A DNA stretch of 64,000 bases from Streptomyces sp. TSRI0107 (GTDB lineage Bacteria > Actinomycetota > Actinomycetes > Streptomycetales > Streptomycetaceae): contig NZ_LIVZ01000012.1 in the NCBI RefSeq assembly GCF_001905845.1, positions 282,934 to 346,933 on the forward strand, in the 5' to 3' direction. The notes beneath the pieces are model-generated. The model was given only the letters and a program-made list of their open reading frames with translations, was not told where the DNA came from and made no database searches. Positions 1 to 8,924 of this stretch are shown piece by piece. Made by a program: the position numbers and the translations under genes. Within the stretch, counting starts at the first letter, position 1. Each line of letters opens with the position of its first letter.

Positions 1-754
1 TGTCGCGCACGGTCAGGGCGCCGGCCCGCGGCTTGTTCTCGTCCCCGACGACGAACACGCCCGCGCAGTTGCCCGTCACCTGGTTGTCCGCGACGGTGAG
101 GTTGCGCAGCCGCCGCACGGTGAGACCGATCCGGTTGTCCTCCAGCCGGTTGCGCTCGACCACCGCGCCCTGGGTGTCCGCCGCGCCTTCCTCGGCCTTG
201 ATCGTGTTGGCGAGGAACAGGCCGGCGTCGCCGTTCTCCCGGGCCGTGTTTTTGAGGAACACGCCGCGCACAGAGCGCTCCTGGGCGATGCCCCACACCC
301 CGTTCTTCACCGACGTCACGTTGCGCACGGTCAGCCGGTCCGTCGAGAGGGCGAAGATCCCGGCCCTGGTGAAGCCGGTGACGGTCAGGTGGCCGACGGT
401 GACGCCCTCGAGCTTGCGGTCCTTCGCGCCCACCACGCAGATGCCGTTGCCGTTTCCGGCGCAGCTGCGCTCCTCCGCCTTCTCCCGGCTCGGCTTGATC
501 ACCGTGCTGCGGCCCATCCCGAGCAGCTTCAGCCGGGGCGTGTTCACCGTGACGCTCTCGTGGTAGACGCCGGGGGTCACCAGGACGGTGTCGCCCGCCT
601 TCGCCTTGTCGACGGCCTTCTGGATCGATTGCCCCGGAAACACCAGATGGGTCTCGGGGACGGCGATCGGCGGTGCGGCCCCGACCCCCGCCCCGATGAG
701 CGCCGCGGTGCACGCCAGGTACGCGATATGGCATTTCGTCATATTCCGCACCAT
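1..754 (-). CDS. Right-handed beta-helix (NosD/pectate-lyase-fold) secreted protein, partial
   Basis: The frame runs off the left edge of the window, so about 251 N-terminal codons are present and the C-terminus is missing. A basic start and a hydrophobic stretch (about residues 8-25) look like an export signal. It is followed by GDTVLVTPGVYHESV, the usual entry strand of a right-handed parallel beta-helix, then N/G-rich short coils such as TVRNVTSVKNG and VVERNRLEDN. Family members are secreted carbohydrate-binding or lyase-fold proteins; no catalytic residue can be assigned here. ATG at 754 is chosen; ATG at 742 is equally possible, and neither has a strong Shine-Dalgarno sequence. The gene follows the toxin-like gene by 79 bp on the same strand. 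Confidence 0.8.
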   Translation of the reverse strand, partial: MVRNMTKCHIAYLACTAALIGAGVGAAPPIAVPETHLVFPGQSIQKAVDKAKAGDTVLVTPGVYHESVTVNTPRLKLLGMGRSTVIKPSREKAEERSCAGNGNGICVVGAKDRKLEGVTVGHLTVTGFTRAGIFALSTDRLTVRNVTSVKNGVWGIAQERSVRGVFLKNTARENGDAGLFLANTIKAEEGAADTQGAVVERNRLEDNRIGLTVRRLRNLTVADNQVTGNCAGVFVVGDENKPRAGALTVRD

Positions 755-833
755 AGAATCCGATAGACGGTGAACAGCCCGGATAGGCCATCCGACGGCG
801 TGTCCTAGCCGGGGTGTTCCAGGCCGCTCCGGC

Positions 834-2318
834 TCAGCGGCTCGGCGCGGTGATCGGGTCAGGCTCCGCGAACACCGCGTCGGCGATGTCGGCGAGTTGC
901 TCGCCGTGCGGCACGGTGCCCCGGGTGAGCGAGTGGACCAGGGGCACCAGATAGCGGTCGGGGCGGGTGATGACCTTGTACGTGGTGTCGCTCAGCAGCA
1001 CGACCCGGTCCAGGTACGCCCGCTCGGGCTTGCCCCACAGGCGGGGGATCTCCTTCTCGACGTCGGCCAGCGTGAAGGACACGCCCTCACGGACGGTGAC
1101 CACCACCGTGTTGGCCTGGAGCCCCTTGTCCCCGAGCTTCTTGAGCGCGTTCTCCGCGGTCTTCCCCTCCACCCGGATCAGTTCGCACAGTTCGTCCCCC
1201 CAGACCGCGTCGGGGTAGGTGACCGTCTTGATCTCCGGTGGCCTGGGCAGCCCGAAGTGCTCGGGCAGCACCGTGGGCAGCGCGACCACGGTCTCACCGC
1301 TCGCGTCGGCCAGCCGCTGCATCGCCGCGAGCTCGTGCGGCTCGTGCGCCGTCGACAGCTGCGGATAGAACGTGCCCTTCCGCAGCCTGCCGATCCGCTT
1401 GCGGGCGATGGACAGCCACATCGCGTGCCTCGAACGGTAAGTGACGCGCGCCAGAACGAAGTTGACGAAGTCGTACTCCTTCTTCGTCATCGGCCCGACG
1501 CGCCGCAGCACGGTCAGCAGTTGCGCGAAGTCCGCCTCCGGCAGGATGCGCAGACCGATCGCCATCTGCAGTGACACCCCGCGCCGGGCCGCCGCCGGCA
1601 TCTGCGCGAAGACGCCCCGCTCGGCCAGCGCCAGCAGCACGGCCCGCCGGGTGATCACCGTGGCCCGCAGGGCGACACGCGCGCCCGCGGCCAGCACGGG
1701 CGCCAGCACGATCCCGAGCGCGGCGAGCGCCCGTTCGGTGGCGCTGAGCCGGCGCCAGCTGATCACGTTCCGCCCGCTGATCACGTCCAGCGCCAGCACG
1801 ACCTCCCCGACCACGGGGACGAAGAGGAGATGATCGTGGATCTCCTCGTACGTCAGCTCGGAGGCGATGGCGAGGTCGCCGTCCGCCGCGGCCCGCTCCC
1901 CGGCGATGATCTCCAGCGGCTCCCGCGCGGCGTTCATGCTCCGCACCCACACCGGCGGCCAGCCGCCCCGCGCCGAGGGCACCTCCCCGCCCTCCCGGCC
2001 GCGTTCCGCGAGCAGCCGGGTCTCGACCTCGAACCGGGACGCCGCCGACGCCGCGGCGTCCACCAGGCCCTGCGCGCCGAACGCCACGAACGCCGGCCAC
2101 CGCGTCATGGACGCCCGGGCGTGCCACGCGCGCACCCGCTGCCGGACCTCGACCGCGATCTCGTGCGCCGCCACCATGTCGGCGTACGGCACGGTGGGTC
2201 TCGCCCGGTCGCGGATCTCCCGGGTGCCCCTGGCCAGGCCGACCGCGTGCTCGAAGTAGGCGAGCGTCCGGGAGACGTCCCCCGCGACCGGCGACGCCAC
2301 CGCGGGGGGCGTGGTCAT
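834..2318 (-). CDS. Putative polymorphic-toxin-like protein (pretoxin-type hydrophobic segment, possible C-terminal nuclease)
   Basis: This 494-aa protein has no Sec signal. Residues about 166-208 read FVPVVGEVV...ISGRNVISWRRLSATERALAALG. This resembles the pretoxin (PT-TG type) segment that precedes toxin domains in polymorphic toxins, with a P-x-x-G, a GRN/GKD turn and an S-x-x-ERALxxLG helix. The last ~90 residues contain ENALKKLGDKGLQANTVVV and a closing beta strand before VITRP. That layout resembles C-terminal RNase domains of CdiA-type toxins, but the match is by eye only. The start ATG overlaps the stop of the upstream 859-aa gene by one base (TGATG), so the two are probably translationally coupled. 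No obvious immunity gene follows. Effector function is inference; the reading frame itself is secure. Confidence 0.55.
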   Translation of the reverse strand: MTTPPAVASPVAGDVSRTLAYFEHAVGLARGTREIRDRARPTVPYADMVAAHEIAVEVRQRVRAWHARASMTRWPAFVAFGAQGLVDAAASAASRFEVETRLLAERGREGGEVPSARGGWPPVWVRSMNAAREPLEIIAGERAAADGDLAIASELTYEEIHDHLLFVPVVGEVVLALDVISGRNVISWRRLSATERALAALGIVLAPVLAAGARVALRATVITRRAVLLALAERGVFAQMPAAARRGVSLQMAIGLRILPEADFAQLLTVLRRVGPMTKKEYDFVNFVLARVTYRSRHAMWLSIARKRIGRLRKGTFYPQLSTAHEPHELAAMQRLADASGETVVALPTVLPEHFGLPRPPEIKTVTYPDAVWGDELCELIRVEGKTAENALKKLGDKGLQANTVVVTVREGVSFTLADVEKEIPRLWGKPERAYLDRVVLLSDTTYKVITRPDRYLVPLVHSLTRGTVPHGEQLADIADAVFAEPDPITAPSR

Positions 2319-4897
2319 CAGGCGATCCCGTCCAGCGGGGAGCCGACGGCGATGTCGGTACCCGAGTTCGGCGTGTACTCGTACCACTCGGCGATCACGG
2401 TGCCCTTCTCGCCGGGCAGCACGACGGGGAACGGGACGGTGGAGCCGTCGTGCGCGTGGTCGAGCCGCTGCACCATGATCCGGTCGGTGCCGACGACCGC
2501 CGTGACGGTCTGCGTCTCCTGTGTGCCCGGCCCGGCGTAGGCCCCGATGACGACCCGTGCCCCCACCCGGAACCCCGTGACGGACTCCACCTTGAGCGTC
2601 ACCGGGTGCCGGCTCGGGCCGGCCGTGGACGTGGACCGCGTGACGACCGCGTCGGCGGGCCGGTGGGTGTCCGCGCCCGGGTTCGCCGGCGGGATGCCGG
2701 GGTAGTGGCGGTCGTCGTAGGCGGCGATCTCCTGGGCGATGGTCAGATAGGGCTCGCCGGGGTCGTGGTCGTAGTCGGTGAAGCCGCTCTCGGCGAAGCG
2801 CAGCCAGCGCGTCTCCCAGCCCTTGCGCACGGTCAGCACGACCCGGGCGCTGCCCGCCCGCAGGAACGCCTGCCGGGTGGGGTCCGGGTGCTGCACCGAC
2901 CGTACGAAGTCCCAGCTGTCCGGGGTGTCCCAGAAGTACGAGTACAGGAACGTGACGACGCTCTCCCACTCGATGGCCTGGTTGACGAACCGTACGGCGT
3001 TCTCGTGCGCGGTGACGGCCGCCAGCTGGGTCTCCGTCAGCTCCAGCCTGTTCGCGGTGAAGCCGATCCCGTACCGGGTGTCCTCGCTCGCGGCGGCGAA
3101 CGCGCCGATCGTGGTGTCGTCCATGTACGCGTACGACACGCCGGCGATGAACCGGATCACCGCCTTCATGACCTCGTCGCTCTCCTCCCGGCGCAGGGTC
3201 AGCGTGTCGACCCCCGCGAGCCGGTCCTCCAGAGCGGTGATCCGCGCGGCGATGTCCTGCTGCTCCACGAAGTAGCGCGTCTGGGCGGCGTTGTAGAGCG
3301 CGTTCCACACGTCGGAACGCCACTGCGCGTACGCCTCCGCGGTCGGCCGCAGCCGGACGGTCAGCTGGATGGACTGGACCGACACCTCGTCCCAGAAGAA
3401 CACCACGACCGGCGATCCGGTCACGCCCTCCAGGAAGTTGCCGCCGTCCCCGTCCCGTTTCAGCACCTCACCCGGGTCGAACGCCTTCTCGTCACTGGAG
3501 AACGCCTCGAAGGGCAGCGTCGTGCCCTCGATCGTGAAGCGGCCCATCTTGTCCTTGTACCGGGTCATCCGGCCGGCGATGGTGACGTCGACGACCTCCT
3601 GACCGTCCGGCAGATCCAGCGTGCGGCTGGTGACGGCACGGTCGTTCGGCAGGCCGCCGTCGTGCGCCCGGAACGTCTTCGGCGCGTGGAAGCGGGGCGG
3701 CAGCGGCACGTTCTGGGCGCCGTACGCGTCCGCGAGCACCAGGTAGTGCGGCTGGGTCTCGCCGGCCCGCACCTCCTCGGTGATGTCGCTGTGCGGGACG
3801 TTGAAGGTGAAGGGGCCGAGCCTGTTCCTGAGCTGCTCCAGTTCCCGGTGCGCCCGGCGCATCGCCGCGCCGGGCTCGGGGATCACGATGTCGTAGGTGA
3901 GCCGCAGCCCGTACCGGTAGAGCCGGACCCGCCACTTCCGCATCAGGCTGAAGTAGTCGATCCGGATCGGGTCGGTGGTGCTGGGGTTGCGCAGCCTGCG
4001 GGTGACCGTCTCCTCCCTGCCGCTCACCGACTTCACGGAGATGGTGACCTTGTGCTCCTGCTTCGACCGCGACGAGGCCTTCCGGGTCAGCTCCGTCGCG
4101 TGCTTGCGGCTGTCGTTCGCCGACTGGGACTCGGAGCTCTGGGAGGTGAACCCGGAACTCGCGGAGCCGGAGATCACCGGGATGCCGCCGGACACCGTGC
4201 CCGTGACGTTGAACTGGTTCGAGTGCTGCTGCTGCGAGGTGACCGACTGGGACAGCTCCGTGTTGTCCGTGACGCCGGTCTCGCTGACGTTCTCCAGCGA
4301 GTCGGTGACGATCGAGGTGAACTCCTTGCTCTGCACCGACCATTCCTTCTCGACGACCGCCGTCTCCTCCAGCGGCGCCAGCGGAACGGTGGCGATCAGC
4401 TCACCGCGCTCGATGCCCGCGGGAGCCATCTCCAGCCGTTCGAGGTTGAGCATGCCGAGCGGGGACCGCGCGGTGTTGGCGGCCAGCCCGGCGAGCGCGG
4501 CGGCGGTCACCCGGGCGGCCCGTGCGCCCGCCGCACTCGTCCGTACGGTCGTCAACGCCTCGCCGAAGGCGCGCAGTTCCGCCACGTCCACCCCGGCCAG
4601 GGCGGCTCCCGGCGGGGCCGTCTCACCGGGCTCCGTCTCGTAGGTGCTCAGCACCTCCAGGACGTCCTCGGACACCCGCCCGAGCCGCCCCGCCGCCGCG
4701 ACCTCGCCCGGCCGCAGCCCCAGCTGCCGCACGAACCCCCGCTTGGCCAGTGCCCGGCCGGGATCGGAGACCGGCACGTCCAGCGGTACGAGGGTGGCCT
4801 TGGCGACGCTGCGGGCGGCGCTCTCCAGCACGGGCGGTGCCACGGCGCCGGCAGCGCGCCCGCCCTCGTCCACCGGCGGCTGATCCGTGCTCGTCAT
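2318..4897 (-). CDS. Conserved 859-aa protein of unknown function, coupled to toxin-like gene
   Basis: The product has no signal peptide and no transmembrane segment that I can see. An Ala/Gly-rich N-terminal region (about 1-165) is followed by a Ser/Gln/Asn-rich low-complexity stretch (about 184-275). In its middle is a Gly/Ser hairpin-like segment, VSGGIPVISGSASSG, which resembles glycine-rich loops of membrane-inserting proteins. A conserved-looking core follows, with RKWRVRLYRYGLRLTYDIVIPEPG near 319-343 and an EWESVVTFLYSYFWD motif roughly 200 residues from the C-terminus. I cannot name the family. The ATG at 4897 is preferred over upstream in-frame starts because GGGAG lies about 8 nt before it. 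The next gene starts on its stop codon, so this protein may be the partner or carrier of the 494-aa product (inference). Confidence 0.6.
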   Translation of the reverse strand: MTSTDQPPVDEGGRAAGAVAPPVLESAARSVAKATLVPLDVPVSDPGRALAKRGFVRQLGLRPGEVAAAGRLGRVSEDVLEVLSTYETEPGETAPPGAALAGVDVAELRAFGEALTTVRTSAAGARAARVTAAALAGLAANTARSPLGMLNLERLEMAPAGIERGELIATVPLAPLEETAVVEKEWSVQSKEFTSIVTDSLENVSETGVTDNTELSQSVTSQQQHSNQFNVTGTVSGGIPVISGSASSGFTSQSSESQSANDSRKHATELTRKASSRSKQEHKVTISVKSVSGREETVTRRLRNPSTTDPIRIDYFSLMRKWRVRLYRYGLRLTYDIVIPEPGAAMRRAHRELEQLRNRLGPFTFNVPHSDITEEVRAGETQPHYLVLADAYGAQNVPLPPRFHAPKTFRAHDGGLPNDRAVTSRTLDLPDGQEVVDVTIAGRMTRYKDKMGRFTIEGTTLPFEAFSSDEKAFDPGEVLKRDGDGGNFLEGVTGSPVVVFFWDEVSVQSIQLTVRLRPTAEAYAQWRSDVWNALYNAAQTRYFVEQQDIAARITALEDRLAGVDTLTLRREESDEVMKAVIRFIAGVSYAYMDDTTIGAFAAASEDTRYGIGFTANRLELTETQLAAVTAHENAVRFVNQAIEWESVVTFLYSYFWDTPDSWDFVRSVQHPDPTRQAFLRAGSARVVLTVRKGWETRWLRFAESGFTDYDHDPGEPYLTIAQEIAAYDDRHYPGIPPANPGADTHRPADAVVTRSTSTAGPSRHPVTLKVESVTGFRVGARVVIGAYAGPGTQETQTVTAVVGTDRIMVQRLDHAHDGSTVPFPVVLPGEKGTVIAEWYEYTPNSGTDIAVGSPLDGIA

Positions 4898-5040
4898 GAC
4901 GCTGCTCCCGGGCGAAGGTCGGTCGGTCCCGGGAACAAGCATGTGGCGCGGCCGACGACAGAGGGGAGGGCGTGCCAGGCGCACTCGGGGAGCGCCTGAG
5001 GCGCCGTGGGAGGACGTGACGAGGCGCGTCCTCCACGTCG

Positions 5041-5376
5041 TCAGCGCCAGTCGCCCGTGAGCCAGGCGAGCAGGCGCGGATCGGACTCGCCGTCGCAGCG
5101 CACCGCCTCGATCGTGAAGACCCGGGTGGTCGCGATCGTCGTCAACGTGCGGTCGAGGTCGCCGGTGACGTCACCGGGCTCCCCGACCGTCACGGGGCCG
5201 TCGGCCACGGCACCCGGCTCCGGGACGTCACAGCCGACACCGGGCAGCGGCTGACCCAGGTACCAGCCGCCGACGAACACGGCGTACAGGACGGCGGCGG
5301 CGCCCAGACGGCGCGGGGTTATCCAGGTAGGCACGCCAAGCAGTCTTCCACAGCGCCGAGTTGGACGATCAGGCAT
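5041..5376 (-). CDS. Small single-pass membrane protein of unknown function
   Basis: This 111-aa protein has one hydrophobic segment (about residues 25-42, GAAAVLYAVFVGGWYLG) after a basic start. The rest forms an exported or extracytoplasmic tail with two cysteines (GVGCDV and VRCDGE) that could pair. The ATG at 5376 overlaps the stop of the STAND regulator gene by 8 nt; a GTG at 5334 with GGAAG upstream is an alternative start. Overlap with the regulator gene suggests cotranscription. I do not recognise a named family. Confidence 0.6.
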   Translation of the reverse strand: MPDRPTRRCGRLLGVPTWITPRRLGAAAVLYAVFVGGWYLGQPLPGVGCDVPEPGAVADGPVTVGEPGDVTGDLDRTLTTIATTRVFTIEAVRCDGESDPRLLAWLTGDWR

Positions 5377-7756
5377 GCGCCTGCAACGCCGCGATGCCTT
5401 CGTGGGCCAGCGCCTCCGCGTACCGGTTGCCCAGCCTCGGGGCCAGCTCCAGTGCCTCCCGGTGCAGCCGCAGGGCCTCCTCGGGCAGGCCCGCGAGCCG
5501 GCACGTCTCGGCGTAGCCGTTCAGGTAGTGGATCTTCCAGTGCTCCTCGAACAGCTCGTCGAGCAGCGTGAACGCCTCCCGGTGGCTGGCCAGCGCCTCC
5601 TCGTACCGGCCCATCTGCCGCTGCGCCACGCCCAGGCAGTTCAGACACCACGCCTGGTTGTCGAGGTGACCGTCGTCGCGGGCGATGGCCAGCGCCCGGC
5701 GCAGGTGTTCCGCCGCCTCGTCGGGCTCCTCCCCGGCGATGGCCACGCCGAGCGTGATCCGGGCCGTCAGCGCGGGCGGCCAGGCCGGGTCGGTGTGCGG
5801 GACGGCCAGCACCTCCCGGGCCCGGCGCGCCGCCTCCTCCCGGTGCCCCAGCTGCAGCGTCGCCCAGGCCTCGGCCGCCGCCGCGTGGGCCGCGCCCGCC
5901 GGGGAACCGGCCTTCCCGTACAGCCGGCCCGCCAGCCGGAAGAGCTCCAGGGGCTCCTCCACGTGTCCCGCGTCCCAGCTCAGATAGCCACGGCGCATGG
6001 CCAGTTCGGCCTCCGCCGGAGTGTCCGGCGTCCCGGACAGCGCGCGGGCGGCCGCCTCGTACGCGGCGGTGGCCTCCGCCATCCGGCCCGCGTTGTACCG
6101 CGCGAAACCCAGGTCGCTGTGGGCCTCGGCCAGGCGCAGCGGATCACCCAGACGCTCGGCGGCGGCCAGCGACCGCTCGAAGAGGACGTTGAGATGCGTC
6201 GTGCCGCAGCGCCGCGCGAAGTACGCCCGCAGAAAACGCGGCAGCTCGCACACATGCTCGTCCGCGCCCACGGCGGCGGCCGTCTCGAAAGCGGCGATCA
6301 GGTTGCCGTATTCCCTGGTGAACCACGCGAAGGCCGTGTTCTTGTCCCGGAACCGCGGCAGCGCGGCCGGCGGCAGTCCGGCGGAGGGCGGCCGGCCCGT
6401 CGACACGAACGGCATCGCGGCGTCGGCGGCGGCCGCCGCGTGCACGTAGTAGTCGAGCACCCGGCGCAGTGCCCGCTCCCGCTCGGCCGCCGGGTCCTGT
6501 TCCGCCGAGGTCCGGCGCGCGTGCTGGTGCACCAGGTCGTGCAGCCGGTAGCGGTCCGCCGTCGGCTGCTGGACGAGATGCGCGTCGAGCAGGTCCTCCA
6601 GCATCGCCCGGGCATCGCGCAGCGGTACGTCCGCCAGCGCCGCGACCACGTACTCGTCGAAGGACGCCCCGGGCAGCAGACCCAGCATCCGGAACAGCCG
6701 GGCCTGCGACCGGTTCAGCTGCCGCACCGACATGGCGAACGCGGTGTCGAACTCGCTCGCGCCCTCGGCCATCCGCTCGACGAGGACGCCCACCGTCCAG
6801 CCCGGCCGGTGCCGCAGCCGAGCCGCCGCCAGCCGCAGGGCCAGCGGCAGCCGGCCGCACAGCCGCAGCACCTCGGCGGCGGACCGCGGGTCGCGGCCGA
6901 GCCTGCCGTCGGGGCCGCCGGAGTCACCGCTGGCCCGGGCCAGCAGCTCCGCGCTCTCCTGCTCGGTCAGCACGTCCAGCGACACCGGGGGCACCTCGTC
7001 CAGCCCGACGAGCCGGTTGCGGCTGGTGATCAGGGCGACGGAAGGGCCGGCGCCGGGAAGCAGCGGACGCACCTGGCCGGCGTCGGCGGCGTTGTCGAGC
7101 ACCACGACGACCCGCCGGCGGGCCAGTTCCGCCCGCCAGCACGCGGCCAGCGGCTCGCCGCCCTCCTGCGGCACCCGCTCGGACGGGACGTCGAGCGCGC
7201 CGAGCAGCATCCGCAGCGCGGCGTCCGGGTCGAGCGGGGGCCGGCCCTCGGTGAACCCGTGCAGATCCACGTAGAGCTGGGCGTCCGGGAAGTCGGCGGC
7301 GAGCCGGTGCGCGGCGTGCACCGCGAGACAGGTCTTGCCGACGCCCGCCATCCCGTCGACGGAGACGGCGCGGTGGCTTTCGATCGCGGCGAACACGGCG
7401 GCCAGCCGCTCCTCGCGCCCGGTGAAGTCGGGCACGTCACGCGGCAGGTCGTTGCGCGGCACCGGCCGGGCCTGGCGGCTGCTCCGCGGCGGCGCCGGCA
7501 ACGGGTTCGAGGTGCGTTCCCACAGCGGCCGCAGCGGGCGCGGGTCACGCTTGACGAGACGGCACAGGGCGACCACGGCGGGCCAGGGCGGCACGGTCTG
7601 CCCGTTGAGGTAGCGCGACAGCGACGACGAACTGAGGCCGGTGTCCCGCGCCAGCGCCCGTACGCCGAGCCCCGACAGTTCCTGGAGCAGACGCAGCCGC
7701 GCCGCCAGCTCGTCCTGCGGGCCGGCCTGCGCCGCCCGTCCCTGCACGTCGTCCAC
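5369..7756 (-). CDS. XRE-HTH / NB-ARC / TPR regulator (AfsR-like STAND ATPase without SARP domain)
   Basis: Probable signal-responsive transcriptional regulator. Domains in order, numbered from the GTG at 7756: an XRE-type helix-turn-helix (about 16-60, VRALARDTGLSSSSLSRYLNG), a linker, an NB-ARC ATPase with P-loop GMAGVGKT (about 135-142) and Walker B VVVVLDNAADA, a winged-helix region (YRLHDLVHQHAR), and a C-terminal array of TPR-like repeats covering roughly the last 280 residues. AfsR-family proteins have this order but with a SARP DNA-binding domain first. The GTG at 7756 follows GGGGGA closely; an ATG at 7849 gives a longer, non-conserved N-terminus. The 3' end overlaps the next small membrane gene, and the upstream flank is divergent to the AhpD-like gene. 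Confidence 0.85.
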   Translation of the reverse strand: MDDVQGRAAQAGPQDELAARLRLLQELSGLGVRALARDTGLSSSSLSRYLNGQTVPPWPAVVALCRLVKRDPRPLRPLWERTSNPLPAPPRSSRQARPVPRNDLPRDVPDFTGREERLAAVFAAIESHRAVSVDGMAGVGKTCLAVHAAHRLAADFPDAQLYVDLHGFTEGRPPLDPDAALRMLLGALDVPSERVPQEGGEPLAACWRAELARRRVVVVLDNAADAGQVRPLLPGAGPSVALITSRNRLVGLDEVPPVSLDVLTEQESAELLARASGDSGGPDGRLGRDPRSAAEVLRLCGRLPLALRLAAARLRHRPGWTVGVLVERMAEGASEFDTAFAMSVRQLNRSQARLFRMLGLLPGASFDEYVVAALADVPLRDARAMLEDLLDAHLVQQPTADRYRLHDLVHQHARRTSAEQDPAAERERALRRVLDYYVHAAAAADAAMPFVSTGRPPSAGLPPAALPRFRDKNTAFAWFTREYGNLIAAFETAAAVGADEHVCELPRFLRAYFARRCGTTHLNVLFERSLAAAERLGDPLRLAEAHSDLGFARYNAGRMAEATAAYEAAARALSGTPDTPAEAELAMRRGYLSWDAGHVEEPLELFRLAGRLYGKAGSPAGAAHAAAAEAWATLQLGHREEAARRAREVLAVPHTDPAWPPALTARITLGVAIAGEEPDEAAEHLRRALAIARDDGHLDNQAWCLNCLGVAQRQMGRYEEALASHREAFTLLDELFEEHWKIHYLNGYAETCRLAGLPEEALRLHREALELAPRLGNRYAEALAHEGIAALQAHA

Positions 7757-7934
7757 TGTTCCCCCGCTTTTCCGTCCCGTCGCGGCAGAAGTCTTGCCAG
7801 CCAAGTCGCCGCTGGTCAAGGCTGTTTCGGCTGTCCCACGGTGTCCCATCGCCGTGGTCGCGGCACGCCGGCTCGGCTGTCATGGAGTCACGCCCCGAGG
7901 GAACGGGGCACCGACCGAAAGAGGTACCGACACC

Positions 7935-8390
7935 ATGCAGTCCCGTATGCAGAACCCCGCCGTCGTCCTGCCCGACGCGATGCAGCCCATCCAGCAGCTC
8001 CTCAAGGCCGCGCACTCCGGCGGCGTGGACGCGCAGACGCTGGAGCTGGTGCACCTTCGGGTCAGCCAGATCAACGGTTGCAGCGCCTGCGTCGACGGCG
8101 GCGCGAAGACGGCCCGCAAGGCCGGAGTGAGCGACGAGCGGCTGGCCACGGTCGCCGCCTGGCGGGAGGCCCCGTACTTCACCGAGGAGGAGCGGGCGGC
8201 GCTCACGCTGGCCGAGGCCGCGACGCGGCTCGCCGACCGTCCCGACGCGGTGAGCGACGAGGTCTGGGACACCGCCGCCACCTACTTCGACGAGAAGCAG
8301 CTCGCCTCGATCGTCCTGATGATCGGCGTCACCAACCTGTTCAACCGGCTCAACGCCACGACCCGTCAGATCGCCGGCGCCTGGGGCTGA
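7935..8390 (+). CDS. Carboxymuconolactone decarboxylase / AhpD-like peroxidase
   Basis: This 151-aa protein of the AhpD-like superfamily carries the redox motif NGCSACVDGGAK (C-x-x-C followed by a downstream acidic/His-type position, about residues 53-64). Family members use the CxxC pair as a peroxidatic or disulfide-reducing centre, and all-helical packing is expected. ATG at 7935 is preceded by AGAGG about 10 nt upstream. It lies divergent to the STAND regulator, sharing an upstream region of about 180 bp, and is followed 52 bp later by a DUF1801 gene on the same strand, probably as one transcript. A role in oxidative-stress defence is inferred from the family. Confidence 0.88.
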   Translation: MQSRMQNPAVVLPDAMQPIQQLLKAAHSGGVDAQTLELVHLRVSQINGCSACVDGGAKTARKAGVSDERLATVAAWREAPYFTEEERAALTLAEAATRLADRPDAVSDEVWDTAATYFDEKQLASIVLMIGVTNLFNRLNATTRQIAGAWG

Positions 8391-8442
8391 ACCCCCGCGC
8401 CTCCACACACTCGACCATCCGCAGACCGTCAGGAGACCCGCT

Positions 8443-8907
8443 GTGAAGAACCGGACCGCCACCACCGACGACAAGTCCTTCCAGGCATTCACCGACGAGG
8501 AGCGCGCCGCGATGAAGGAGCGCGCCAAGGAGATGAAGGCCTCCGCCCGCCGTGGCTCGCGCGCCGACAAGGCGGCGGAGGACGAGGCCGCGGTGCTGGC
8601 CAAGATCGCCGAGATGGAGGAGGCGGACCGCACCATGGCCGAACGGCTGCACGCCGTGGTGAAGGCGAGCGCCCCGGACCTCAGGCCGAAGCTCTGGTAC
8701 GGCATGCCTGCCTACGCCAAGGAGGGCAAGGTCGTCTGCTTCTTCCAGAGCGCGCAGAAGTTCAAGAGCCGGTACGCGACGCTCGGCTTCAGCGACCAGG
8801 CGAACCTCGACGACGGCGCCATGTGGCCGGCCTCCTACGCCCTGCGGGAGCTGACCGCCGCCGACGAGGCGCGGATCGGCGCGCTGGTGAAGCGGGCGGT
8901 GAGCTGA
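8443..8907 (+). CDS. DUF1801 (YdhG/CyaY-like) domain protein
   Basis: The 154-aa product has a charged helical N-terminus (about 1-70) followed by the DUF1801 core: LRPKLWYGMPAYAKEGKVVCFF (about 80-101), then KFKSRYATLGFSDQANLDDG. Members of this fold bind small ligands or metals, and some act in iron handling; the role of this protein is unknown. The start is GTG at 8443, supported by AGGAG about 8 nt upstream. It probably shares a transcript with the AhpD-like gene. The 3' end converges on the GH114 gene with only 17 bp between them, and no terminator is visible there. Confidence 0.85.
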   Translation: MKNRTATTDDKSFQAFTDEERAAMKERAKEMKASARRGSRADKAAEDEAAVLAKIAEMEEADRTMAERLHAVVKASAPDLRPKLWYGMPAYAKEGKVVCFFQSAQKFKSRYATLGFSDQANLDDGAMWPASYALRELTAADEARIGALVKRAVS

Positions 8908-8924
8908 CCGGGGTGCCGGGCCGG

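Noticed and set aside
2450..4999. Plus-strand frame of 849 aa and a 1023-aa frame at 5375-8446
   Set aside because: They mirror the coding strand of the 859-aa and STAND genes; composition is unlike a protein and starts are unsupported.
7757..7849. ATG at 7849 as the start of the STAND regulator
   Set aside because: The extra 31 residues lack family character and the start has no ribosome site; it would also shrink the divergent promoter region to under 90 bp. It is kept only as an alternative.
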